Source of the DNA: Villigracilis sp024434165
Lineage (GTDB): Bacteria > Chloroflexota > Anaerolineae > Anaerolineales > Villigracilaceae
Reading direction: 5' to 3'
NCBI GenBank assembly: GCA_030263665.1
Contig: SZPK01000001.1
Location: forward strand, 1-64,000
Length of the DNA stretch: 64,000 nucleotides
Translations under genes and position numbers: made by a program
In this document: positions 1 through 7,457 of the stretch, in pieces
Numbering within the stretch: position 1 is the first letter of the stretch
Layout: each line of letters opens with the position of its first letter
Notes under the pieces: generated by a model
Told to the model about the DNA's origin: nothing
Database searches by the model: none
What the model saw: only the letters and a program-made list of their open reading frames with translations

Positions 1-1
1 C

Positions 2-181
2 AGCCTGAACAACGCCGGCAGGGTATACATCAACCGCACAGGGACCACCCAGTTCCGCATCTACTTTGTCCTTGACGACAACAACGACCTCGGCGCGGAC
101 TTCATGAGGTTCTACAGCGGCAACGCGGGAGCGGCGAGACGTCCGCAATTGCTCATTGAGTACTACGTCTACGTCCCATAG
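2..181 (+). CDS. C-terminal end of a secreted DNRLRE-like protein (partial)
   Basis: Only the last 59 residues lie in the window; the gene begins upstream of base 1. The reading frame starts at base 2 and ends with TAG at 179-181. The segment has the pattern YINRTGTTQFRIYF, then an acidic DDNND stretch, FMRFYSGN, RRPQLLIEYY and a terminal VP. The same order of motifs closes the proteins at 14055-17312 and 50416-52302, so this is the end of the same C-terminal beta-rich domain. It resembles the DNRLRE/CBM96-type domains found at the ends of exported proteins; the family name is my inference. What lies upstream of this domain cannot be told. Confidence 0.75.
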   Translation, partial: SLNNAGRVYINRTGTTQFRIYFVLDDNNDLGADFMRFYSGNAGAARRPQLLIEYYVYVP

Positions 182-217
182 TTTACGGAGGGATGGACTG
201 ACGTTTGACAGGTAAGT

Positions 218-259
218 AAAAAAACGGTCTCGTTGACATATCGTCCGAGACCGTTTTTT
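218..259. terminator. Bidirectional intrinsic terminator
   Basis: An 8-bp perfect stem (CGGTCTCG at 225-232 with CGAGACCG at 246-253) is preceded by a run of A and followed by six T. It lies 37 bases after the stop of the truncated secreted protein gene and can end transcription on either strand. Confidence 0.85.
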
Positions 260-387
260 GTCAAAGTGGATTCGGTTGAAACTTGTGATCGCAGCGCTCG
301 CAGGAATGACCTCGTGTATAATGAATTATCAAAGTGTGAAGCGTCACCCGCATAATATGGCATTTTAGACACTATCGGCGCGCTCGA

Positions 388-981
388 ATGAAAACCCTCC
401 TTCGTAAACTGAAATTCAATTCATCCTACCTGCTCGGCAGCGCCCCCTGGGACAGCGGCGTCAGCCCGCCGGAACTTTACGATTTCATCGCCAGCCACCC
501 CGCCGGGCGCGCCATTGACATCGGCTGCGGCACAGGCACGAACGTCATCACGCTGGCAAACGCCGGCTGGCAGGTGACGGGCATTGATTTTGCCTCCCGC
601 GCGGTTCAAATTGCAAAACGCAAGGCGCAAGCCGCGAACATCCGCGCCGAAATCTTTTTGGACGACGCAACCAAAATGAAAAACGTGCGCGGCGTCTTCG
701 ACCTTGCCCTCGACCTCGGCTGTTTTCACGGCATCGAAAACAAGGCGGATTATCTGACCCAACTGAGCCGCATCCTCGCCCCCGGCGGATTCTGGCTCCT
801 GTACGGATTCTTCAAACAAAACCCGCATCACCCCGGACCCGGGCTTGTGGACTCCGACCTGGAGTTGATCCAACGCCATAACCTGGTTCTCACCTCCCGC
901 AAGGACGGCTGGGACAAACGCGAACGCCCCTCCGCGTGGTTTTTGTGGCGGTTAAGTGATGAGTTGACCGGCGCGAAGTAG
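388..981 (+). CDS. Class I SAM-dependent methyltransferase
   Basis: A 197-residue protein with the Rossmann-type SAM-binding motif I, DIGCGTGTN, at about residue 43. A GIDFASRAV motif follows (motif II, acidic residue binding the ribose) and then DLGCFHG and LAPGGFWLLYGFF for the later strands. The substrate cannot be predicted: the short N-terminus and lack of an added domain put it in the broad Methyltransf_11/25 group of small-molecule methyltransferases. The start at ATG 388 gives MKTLLRKLKFN and a normal length for the family. It is followed after 62 bases by a phosphatase-like gene on the same strand, so the two may be co-transcribed. Confidence 0.85.
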   Translation: MKTLLRKLKFNSSYLLGSAPWDSGVSPPELYDFIASHPAGRAIDIGCGTGTNVITLANAGWQVTGIDFASRAVQIAKRKAQAANIRAEIFLDDATKMKNVRGVFDLALDLGCFHGIENKADYLTQLSRILAPGGFWLLYGFFKQNPHHPGPGLVDSDLELIQRHNLVLTSRKDGWDKRERPSAWFLWRLSDELTGAK

Positions 982-1043
982 CAGGTTCAAGGTTGCAGGT
1001 TCTTTCTCGTTATTCATTTCTCCGTTCATCCCTCATCCTTCCC

Positions 1044-1961
1044 ATGAAAATCCTCTTCCTCTTCCTCGACGGTATCGGTCTTGGCGATGATAATTCCGAG
1101 ATCAATCCATTCGCGCGCGCGGAGATGCCGTTCCTCCAATCCCTGCTCGGTGGAAGGAAAATGACCAGGTCCGCCGCGCCGTTTGAGAGCGAACGGGTAT
1201 CCCTGCAGGCGGTTGACCCCAATCTCGGCGTGAAAGGCTTGCCTCAATCCGCCACCGGGCAGGCGGTTTTGCTGACCGGAATCAACATCCCCGCCGAACT
1301 CGGCTACCACTACGGACCCAAACCCAACCCGGAAGTGGCGCAATACCTCAACGGCGGGACGCTCTTCTCCAAAACCGTAAACGCCGGGAAGAAGACCGCC
1401 ATGCTCAATGCCTATCCGCCGCGTTACTTCGACGGCATTGACTCAGGCAAACGGCTGTATTCCTCCATTCCGCTGGCGCTGACGAATGCAGGCATTCCCC
1501 TCTTCACGCACGAAGATTACTTTGCCGGGCGCGCGCTCTCGGCGGATTTCACCGGCGAAGGCTGGCGCGAATTCCTGGGCTTTCCAAATGCGCCGTATTT
1601 TGAGCCCAACCCCGCCGGGGAAAAACTCGCCCAACTCGCCGGGGAATATGATTTCTCCCTGTTCGAATATTGGGCGAGCGATTATGCCGGTCACAAACAG
1701 GATATGAACTGGGCGATCCGTCAGCTGGAAACGCTCGATGGCGTGCTGGCAGGCTTGACGTCCACGTGGCGAAGCGAAGACGGACTCATCCTGCTCACCT
1801 CCGACCACGGCAACATGGAGGATTTATCCACCCGCAAGCATACCGGCGCTCAAGTCCCCCTGCTTTTGTTCGGCGAGAAATCCGCGCGGGATGCGTTCAA
1901 CCAGGCGCACGACCTGACCGGCATCGCGCCGACCATCGGCAGGCTGCTTCAACTGAATTAA
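1044..1961 (+). CDS. Alkaline-phosphatase-superfamily metalloenzyme
   Basis: 305 residues. The start at ATG 1044 (MKILFLFLDGIGLG) is preferred to an in-frame ATG at 993, because the metal-binding Asp motif FLDGIG normally lies at the very N-terminus. Further metal-site motifs are SDYAGHKQD and TSDHGNMED, followed by KHTGAQVPLLLFG, which carries the last His ligand. This is the pattern of the metalloenzyme domain shared by phosphopentomutase, cofactor-independent phosphoglycerate mutase and alkaline phosphatase (PF01676-like). The length and lack of an inserted second domain do not match a complete iPGM, so it is probably a phosphatase or mutase of unknown substrate. The gene runs convergent with the 7-TM gene and overlaps its end by 4 bases. 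Confidence 0.8.
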   Translation: MKILFLFLDGIGLGDDNSEINPFARAEMPFLQSLLGGRKMTRSAAPFESERVSLQAVDPNLGVKGLPQSATGQAVLLTGINIPAELGYHYGPKPNPEVAQYLNGGTLFSKTVNAGKKTAMLNAYPPRYFDGIDSGKRLYSSIPLALTNAGIPLFTHEDYFAGRALSADFTGEGWREFLGFPNAPYFEPNPAGEKLAQLAGEYDFSLFEYWASDYAGHKQDMNWAIRQLETLDGVLAGLTSTWRSEDGLILLTSDHGNMEDLSTRKHTGAQVPLLLFGEKSARDAFNQAHDLTGIAPTIGRLLQLN

Positions 1962-2659
1962 CCCGCACGCCACAACTGCGCGATCAAACTTCCAACCAGC
2001 CCCAGCCAGTACGCCGAGGTGTAATAGACGAACATCGGCTGCCTGCCGCGCTTCCAGAGCAGGAAGGTCGAAGCCAGGGCAAGCAGAGCCACCACGTACA
2101 AATCCAACCCGATTTCTTCAAACCCAAGATTGGCAAAAACACCCGCACCCAGGAAGAGGGAATTCAACAGAAGCAAGCCCGTATCCATGCCTGATAGTTT
2201 TTCCCGATGCGGGAACAAGCCCTGCAAAAACAGGACCGCCGCATTGACCGTCACAAAGCCGGTAAAGAACACCCAGTGCGAGAACTCATCGTCGTTGAAG
2301 ATGACGATGCGGCACAGGTCGCTTCCGGGGTCTGGCTCGCAAAAGCGGACGTGCAGGTAGTTGGTCACTTCATGGTTCCCATAACTGGCGGCGGTAAGGT
2401 ACAACCCAATGATGAAGATCAAATTCCAGGCAAGATGCGCCCGGCTCTCGCGGACGGGCGCATCATACTCGATGGACTTCTTTAGAAGATACAGCGCCGT
2501 CAGGCTGATGAGCGGCAGGACGAGCATGTTGTTGAAATCCACCCAGCGCAAAAACTCGTTCGGGAGGACGTATCCCAACGTCCACGAACCGAGGCGGTTG
2601 ATGGAAACCAATATCGCAACAATGGATTGAACGGCTAACAGGAGGTGGATTCTTTTCAT
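1958..2659 (-). CDS. Seven-helix integral membrane protein, unknown function
   Basis: 233 residues with about seven hydrophobic segments, for example residues 4-22, around MLVLPLISLTALYLL, WNLIFIIGLYLTA, WVFFTGFVTVNAAVLFLQ, LLLLNSLFLGAGVFANLGF, LDLYVVALLALASTFLLW and YWLGLVGSLIAQLW. It has no enzyme motif I recognise. It ends 4 bases inside the convergent phosphatase-like gene. A plasma-membrane location is clear; the role is not. Confidence 0.7.
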   Translation of the reverse strand: MKRIHLLLAVQSIVAILVSINRLGSWTLGYVLPNEFLRWVDFNNMLVLPLISLTALYLLKKSIEYDAPVRESRAHLAWNLIFIIGLYLTAASYGNHEVTNYLHVRFCEPDPGSDLCRIVIFNDDEFSHWVFFTGFVTVNAAVLFLQGLFPHREKLSGMDTGLLLLNSLFLGAGVFANLGFEEIGLDLYVVALLALASTFLLWKRGRQPMFVYYTSAYWLGLVGSLIAQLWRAG

Positions 2660-2733
2660 GGGTTTGTCATCCTAAAGTCAGCACCAGCAGCCGGGCGGGG
2701 TGAGCGTTTCGCAGATATAACCCGGAATCACCG

Positions 2734-3879
2734 TCAATTCAGTTTTGACATGGCTTCTTTGGCAAGGGCTTGCAGTTCCCTATCCGCCCGGTTGGAAAAG
2801 ACCGCCTGCAAAGCCGGGAGGGCGCGCGCGTCGCCCAACTCTCCCAGCGATCGGACGACCTCCCTTCTCACCTCGCGTTCGGGGTCGTCCAGCATCTGTA
2901 ACAGAATCGGAAAAATGCGCGTGTCCTTGATCTTCGACAAGGCGCCGACCGAGTGGATGCGAATCCACATTTCGGGGTGATTCAGCGCCTCTTCCAGGAC
3001 GCCGATGGCTGGCGCGCCGAACCGAGCCAGCGCCTGCGCCGCGGCTTGACTCACTTCGTGATGCAGGTCGTACAGCGCCATGCCCAGTTCTTCGATGGCG
3101 CGTCCATCTTGCAGATCTCCGAGGATCATCGCGGCAAATTTGCGGACCGTTCCTTCGCGGTCGCCCAACGCCTCGATCAACGGCTGGACGACAGGCTCGC
3201 CCATGTTCTTGATGGCGGCAAGCAAATCGCGGACGGCTTGTTCCCGTTCGTACCACCAGAACGAATCGCGCAGGGCATCCATCAAATACGGAACGGCGGC
3301 TGGGTGTTTCGTCGCGCCCAGAACCTTTGCCGCGGTCTGCCGTACTTCGATCATCGAATCTTCGAGCAGGAGGTTTCCCAACTCGTCGAAGGTGGCTGGG
3401 TCTTTGAAATGACCGAGCGCAATGCAGGCGGCAATGCGGACTTCCATTTCCCCGTCTTTCAATGCGCCCAGCAGCGGTTCGACGGCTCCCGGGTCGCCGA
3501 TTTTTCCCAGCGCCGCCGCCGCGCGCGAACGGACGGTGTAATATTCCCCGCGCAGGGCTTCAATCAATGCAAGGAGGGCGTTTTTGTCCTTACTGATGGC
3601 AAACACCTCCGCGATCCTTCCGCGGATGAGCGGATGGGCTGTCAACAAAGACTTCGCCATTACAGGAGAGGCGGAGGGAATCCGGGCGAGGAGATGCTCA
3701 TAGATCGGGAGCAGGTTCAAGTCTTGAGTCTGAAGCGCATCCAGCAGGGCAGGCACGGCGTCCCCGCCGAGTCGAATCAATTCCTGCGCGGCGCGGTCGC
3801 GTTTGTCCACGTTGGCGTCTGAAAGCTGGGATACCAGTTTCTTCGCCTCGCCCTGCTTTGACGATGAGAACCAAGCCAT
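2734..3879 (-). CDS. HEAT-repeat (PBS-lyase type) protein
   Basis: 381 residues made almost wholly of about ten short alpha-helical HEAT/EZ repeats. Each carries the cue VRxxAAxALGxxxDPxAVxxLxxAL; clear units are VRSRAAAALGKIGDPGAVEPLL and VRREVVRSLGELGDARALPAL. The start at ATG 3879 (MAWFSSSKQGE) is preferred to one 24 bases upstream, because the extra residues overlap the promoter-like TACAAT at 3886-3891. Such repeats form protein-protein scaffolds, and related proteins act as phycobilin-lyase-like or general adaptor proteins. No catalytic residues are visible and the partner is unknown. It is divergent from the SH3 lipoprotein gene. Confidence 0.8.
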   Translation of the reverse strand: MAWFSSSKQGEAKKLVSQLSDANVDKRDRAAQELIRLGGDAVPALLDALQTQDLNLLPIYEHLLARIPSASPVMAKSLLTAHPLIRGRIAEVFAISKDKNALLALIEALRGEYYTVRSRAAAALGKIGDPGAVEPLLGALKDGEMEVRIAACIALGHFKDPATFDELGNLLLEDSMIEVRQTAAKVLGATKHPAAVPYLMDALRDSFWWYEREQAVRDLLAAIKNMGEPVVQPLIEALGDREGTVRKFAAMILGDLQDGRAIEELGMALYDLHHEVSQAAAQALARFGAPAIGVLEEALNHPEMWIRIHSVGALSKIKDTRIFPILLQMLDDPEREVRREVVRSLGELGDARALPALQAVFSNRADRELQALAKEAMSKLN

Positions 3880-3966
3880 AGTGATATTGTACAACCAAAA
3901 CAAATCACAAGGCAGGGAAGTGTATAATCACGAAGTTGTTTTATTTCACACCCGGAGGAACTGCGT

Positions 3967-4680
3967 ATGAAAGCGAGGAAGGTTTTATTCATTGTTGTCG
4001 TTTTGATTTTCGCACTGGCGTGCAATTTGCCCAACCCGAATTCGGGGGGTGGAGAGGCGACGGCTGCCGTTGAGATCCCTGCAGAGACGGCAACGGTCGT
4101 GGTGGAGGATACCGCCACAGCTACCCTTATCCCTACCGAGACGCCCATCCCTTTTACCGCCACCCCGCAAGTGCCGCCGGAGATCACCCTCACGAAAAAC
4201 TCCAACTGCCGCGTGGGTCCGAACAACCGCTACAATATTATTGACCAGATCGCGCAGGGGAAAACCCTGCCCGTGATCGGGCGCAGTGAAGATAACGCCT
4301 GGTGGCAGGTGATCAACCCCACCAACCGCGAATGCTGGATCTTCAACGAGAACGCCGCGCCGAACACCGATCTCAGTTCCCTGCCCATCGGCGATGCGCC
4401 GCCCCTGCCGGGTATTCCGTTGAACTTCCTGGTCGTTGACCAGTTGTGCCAGCCGGGACCGAAGAAATTTTCGGTGACGTTGAGCTGGTCGAGCGGCGGG
4501 AACGAAACCGCGTTCCGCCTGTACCGCGACGGGGGGCGCATCATCGAGTTGAAGGCGGGCAAGTTCAACTACAAGGACGCCAACGCGCCGTTCAACAAGA
4601 ACATCACCTATGAGATCGAAGCCGTGAACGAAAACGGCACCTCGGAACGGGCAATCCAGATCGTGCCGGCATGTAAGTAA
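3967..4680 (+). CDS. SH3-domain lipoprotein
   Basis: 237 residues. The N-terminus MKARKVLFIVVVLIFALAC is a type II signal peptide with lipobox ALAC, so the protein should be lipid-anchored on the outer face of the membrane. A Thr/Pro/Ala-rich stalk follows (residues 20-65) and then a bacterial SH3b domain (about 70-130) with NCRVGPNNRYNIIDQI and WWQVINPTNRECWIF. The final 90 residues look like a fibronectin-III-type beta sandwich (SVTLSWSSGGNETAFRLYRDG). SH3b domains usually bind cell-wall or cell-surface ligands. A ribosome site GGAGG precedes the start, a TATAAT box lies near 3923 and a terminator follows at once, so it appears to be a single-gene unit. Confidence 0.85.
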   Translation: MKARKVLFIVVVLIFALACNLPNPNSGGGEATAAVEIPAETATVVVEDTATATLIPTETPIPFTATPQVPPEITLTKNSNCRVGPNNRYNIIDQIAQGKTLPVIGRSEDNAWWQVINPTNRECWIFNENAAPNTDLSSLPIGDAPPLPGIPLNFLVVDQLCQPGPKKFSVTLSWSSGGNETAFRLYRDGGRIIELKAGKFNYKDANAPFNKNITYEIEAVNENGTSERAIQIVPACK

Positions 4681-4686
4681 AGACGC

Positions 4687-4718
4687 CTCCCCGCCATCAA
4701 AGAGCGGGGAGTTTTCTT
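4687..4718 (+). terminator. Intrinsic terminator of the SH3 lipoprotein gene
   Basis: A perfect 8-bp stem CTCCCCGC/GCGGGGAG (4687-4694 and 4704-4711) with a 9-base loop is followed by TTTTCTTT, seven bases after the stop codon. Confidence 0.9.
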
Positions 4719-4891
4719 TACCCGGCTTTTACGCGCCTCCAAGCCGAATTTGGACGTTTTTTCTCTGATATAATCCCCGATTCGATTTACGGGAAACACA
4801 ACGCCAGCGGGCTTTTGGTGTTTTTTTCCTGTGCATTACTTCAATTCCGTTATGCCCCGGCATACGACCCTCTTAGCGGAGTTTCCATTCA

Positions 4892-5848
4892 ATGAAGAAA
4901 GAACAACTATTAGACTTGTATTACCAGATGGTGCTGATCCGCCGTGTGGAAGAACGCGGCGCGGAACTGTACCAGGCTGGCAAGATCGGCGGCTTCATGC
5001 ACCTGTACATCGGGCAGGAAGCCGTTTCGACGGGCATCATAGCGGCGCGCGAACCGCGTGACCGCGTCATCACCGCCTACCGCGATCACGGCGTGGCGCT
5101 GAACTGCGGCATCTCCGCCAACGAAGTGATGGCGGAACTGCTTGGCAAGGCAACGGGCATGTCCAAAGGCAAGGGCGGCTCGATGCACATGGCGAGCGTG
5201 GAAAAGAACATGTGGGGCGGGCACGCCATCGTGGGCGGTCACCTGCCCATCGCGGCAGGGCTGGCAATCGGCGACCAGTACGCCAAGAACGACAACGTCA
5301 CCATCTGCATGTTCGGCGACGGCGCGACCAACATCGGCTATTTCCACGAGGCGTTGAACCTCTCGAAAACCTGGGGACTGCGCGTGCTGTGGGTCTGTGA
5401 AAACAACCAGTACGGCATGGGCACGTCGGTGGAACGCGCTTCGGCGGTGGACGAAATCCGCCAGAAGGCGGAAGGCTACGCCATGAAGAACGCGGAAGTG
5501 GACGGCATGGATGTGATGAAGGTTTACGAAGCGGCGAAGGAAGCGATTGATTACGTCCGCAAGGAAAGCCAGCCGTTCTTCCTCGAAGTGGATACCTACC
5601 GCTTCCGCGGTCACTCCATGGGCGACCCCGAACGCTACCGCAAAGCGGAAGAAGTAAAGCAGTGGCAGGCAAACGATCCCATCGGCATCTTCAACAAGTA
5701 CCTGCTCGAAAAAAAGGCTGCCACGAAGAAGGCGCTGGACGAGATCGAAGCCCGCGTGGAAGAGGAAGTGCAGAAAGCGGTGGAGTTCGCGGAGACCAGC
5801 CCCGAGCCGACGCTGGAAGAGTTGTTTACGGATGTGTATGCGGAGTAG
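4892..5848 (+). CDS. pdhA: 2-oxoacid (pyruvate) dehydrogenase E1 component, alpha subunit
   Basis: 318 residues. It forms the thiamine-diphosphate-dependent E1 heterotetramer with the product at 6483-7457, decarboxylating pyruvate (or acetoin) and acetylating the lipoyl arm of E2. The TPP motif GDGATN ... NN is visible at about residues 147-180 (FGDGATNIGYF, then CENNQYGMGT), as are IGQEA and the phosphorylation-loop region YRFRGHSMGDPERYR. The short N-terminus and GKGGSMHM are typical of the AcoA/PdhA group, so acetoin as substrate is not excluded. A -10-like TATAAT is at 4769-4774. The stop is followed after only 4 bases by REP-like palindromes and a transposase gene that separates it from pdhB. 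Confidence 0.92.
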   Translation: MKKEQLLDLYYQMVLIRRVEERGAELYQAGKIGGFMHLYIGQEAVSTGIIAAREPRDRVITAYRDHGVALNCGISANEVMAELLGKATGMSKGKGGSMHMASVEKNMWGGHAIVGGHLPIAAGLAIGDQYAKNDNVTICMFGDGATNIGYFHEALNLSKTWGLRVLWVCENNQYGMGTSVERASAVDEIRQKAEGYAMKNAEVDGMDVMKVYEAAKEAIDYVRKESQPFFLEVDTYRFRGHSMGDPERYRKAEEVKQWQANDPIGIFNKYLLEKKAATKKALDEIEARVEEEVQKAVEFAETSPEPTLEELFTDVYAE

Positions 5849-5852
5849 ATAT

Positions 5853-5903
5853 GGTTAGCGACTGAAGTCGCGGCAACCATGGCAAAGTCTGCCTTCGCAG
5901 ACT
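5853..5903. repeat. REP-like palindromes, left flank of the transposase
   Basis: Two hairpins. The first is GGTT-A-GCGACT-GA-AGTCGC-GGC-AACC (5853-5878). The second is AGTCTGC-CTTC-GCAGACT (5886-5903). Both have relatives on the other side of the transposase gene, which is the usual arrangement of REP elements around a RAYT gene. Confidence 0.8.
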
Positions 5904-5920
5904 CCTTCGGAAATCAAAAC

Positions 5921-6346
5921 ATGCGCGAACCCTATACCCAACTCTACGTTCACCTGGTCTGGGCGGTATGGGACAGACTGCCCCTGATCACGCCAAAACT
6001 CGAACCGCGCATTTATGCCGCCATCGCCGAAAAATGCCGCGAACACAAATGCCTGCCCATCGCCATCGGCGGCGTCGAAGACCACATGCACCTGCTGACC
6101 CGATTTCACACAACAACAGCAATCGCAACGCTGGTCAAGGAAGTGAAAGGCTCGTCGTCACACCTGGTCACGCACGCCATCATGCCGGGCGCATTTTTCA
6201 AATGGCAGGGCGCATACGGAGCATTCACCATCCGCAAGTCGGAAGCGCCGACGGTGAAAGCATATATTGAAAACCAAAAGAAACATCATGCAGAGAACAG
6301 ACTCATCTCCGAATTGGAAGAGGTGTTCGAGCAGGATGAGGAATGA
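5921..6346 (+). CDS. REP-associated tyrosine transposase (IS200/Y1 family)
   Basis: 141 residues from ATG 5921 (MREPYTQLYVHLVWA). The HUH motif is seen as EDHMHLL and the catalytic tyrosine as YIENQKKHH, the signature of the Y1/IS200 superfamily and its domesticated RAYT branch. Enzymes of this type nick single-stranded DNA at hairpins. There is no partner tnpB. Multiple hairpins on both sides (5853-5903 and 6347-6451) share a GCGACT/AGTCGC core and CTTC or GAAG loops, which argues for a RAYT acting on its own REP palindromes rather than a free insertion sequence. An in-frame ATG at 5879 would begin inside the palindromes and is less likely. The gene sits in the pdh operon in the same direction, so it need not be polar. 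Confidence 0.85.
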   Translation: MREPYTQLYVHLVWAVWDRLPLITPKLEPRIYAAIAEKCREHKCLPIAIGGVEDHMHLLTRFHTTTAIATLVKEVKGSSSHLVTHAIMPGAFFKWQGAYGAFTIRKSEAPTVKAYIENQKKHHAENRLISELEEVFEQDEE

Positions 6347-6451
6347 TTGTTGGCGACTGGAAGTCGCAGCAACAATTACGAAGTCCACCTTCGTGGACTT
6401 CAAGAAGACGACGAAGGTCGTCTTCGCAGAGGTAGGTGCGAATTCATTCGC
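6347..6451. repeat. REP-like palindrome array, right flank of the transposase
   Basis: Four consecutive hairpins: TTGTTG-GCGACT-GGA-AGTCGC-AG-CAACAA (6347-6375); AAGTCCAC-CTTC-GTGGACTT (6381-6400); GAAGACGAC-GAAG-GTCGTCTTC (6404-6425); GCGAAT-TC-ATTCGC (6438-6451). The first repeats the core of the left-flank hairpin, and the next two share CTTC/GAAG tetraloops. They end 31 bases before the pdhB start. Confidence 0.85.
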
Positions 6452-6482
6452 CCGTAAATGAAATATAGAGGAACCACATTCT

Positions 6483-7457
6483 ATGCCAAAAATCACAATG
6501 CGCGAGGCAATCTCGCAAGCCTTAATGGAAGAAATGGACCGCGACCCCGCCGTCTTTATCATGGGCGAGGAAGTCGGCGTGTGGGGCGGCACGTATGCCG
6601 TCACCAAAGGGTTTTACGACAAATACGGACCCGACCGCGTCAAGGATACGCCCATTGCAGAGAACGTCATCCTCGGCGGCGCGATCGGCGCAGCGATGGT
6701 CGGTCAGCGTCCCGTTGCGGAACTGATGACCATCAACTTCGCCTTCTCGGCGATGGATTACATCGTCAACCAAGCCGCCAAACTGCGCTACATGTTCGGC
6801 GGGCAGTTCACCCTTCCGCTCGTTATCCGCGCCGTCGGCGGCGGAGGACGCCAGCTTGGCGCCACCCACTCGCAGACCCCCGACGCCATCTTCGCGCACT
6901 TCCCTGGTCTGAAGGTTGTCAGCCCAGGCACACCCGAAGACGCCAAAGGACTGCTCAAATCCGCCATCCGCTCGAATGACCCGATCCTCTTCATCGAGCA
7001 CGCCACCATGTACCAGGTACGAGGCGATGTGCCCGAAGGCGAATACCTCATCCCCATCGGCAAATCCAAAGTACAGCGCGAAGGAAGCGATCTCACCATC
7101 GTCACCTACTGCAAAGGGCTTGAACTCTCGATGAAAGCCGCCGAGCAGCTTTCCAAAGAAGGCATCGAAGCCGAAATCGTTGACCTGCGCACGCTTCGTC
7201 CGCTCGACATGGAGCCTGTGCTTGAGTCATTCAAGAAAACCAACCGCGCCATCGTCGTTGAAGAAGGCTGGAAGTCCTACGGCGTCGGCAGCGAGATCGT
7301 CAGCCGCATCTACGAAGAAGCCTTCGATTACGTGGACGCGCCCATCCTGCGCGTGGCGCAAAAAGAAGTGCCGCTTCCGTACAACCGCACGCTCGAGCAA
7401 GCCGCATTGCCGCAAGTGCCAGACATCATCGCCGCGGCAAAGGAGGTATTGCGCTAA
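6483..7457 (+). CDS. pdhB: 2-oxoacid (pyruvate) dehydrogenase E1 component, beta subunit
   Basis: 324 residues, normal for E1 beta. The transketolase pyrimidine-binding half (residues 1-180) has MTIREAI-like MPKITMREAISQAL, the glutamate in FIMGEEVGVWGG and GGGGRQLGATHSQ. The C-terminal half carries DLTIVTYC, EIVDLRTLRPLD and VVEEGWKSYGVGSEIVSRI, the lipoamide-facing domain. It pairs with the E1 alpha subunit encoded upstream. A weak ribosome site (GAGG) lies 11 bases before the start. The TAA stop shares one base with the pdhC start, indicating translational coupling. Confidence 0.93.
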   Translation: MPKITMREAISQALMEEMDRDPAVFIMGEEVGVWGGTYAVTKGFYDKYGPDRVKDTPIAENVILGGAIGAAMVGQRPVAELMTINFAFSAMDYIVNQAAKLRYMFGGQFTLPLVIRAVGGGGRQLGATHSQTPDAIFAHFPGLKVVSPGTPEDAKGLLKSAIRSNDPILFIEHATMYQVRGDVPEGEYLIPIGKSKVQREGSDLTIVTYCKGLELSMKAAEQLSKEGIEAEIVDLRTLRPLDMEPVLESFKKTNRAIVVEEGWKSYGVGSEIVSRIYEEAFDYVDAPILRVAQKEVPLPYNRTLEQAALPQVPDIIAAAKEVLR

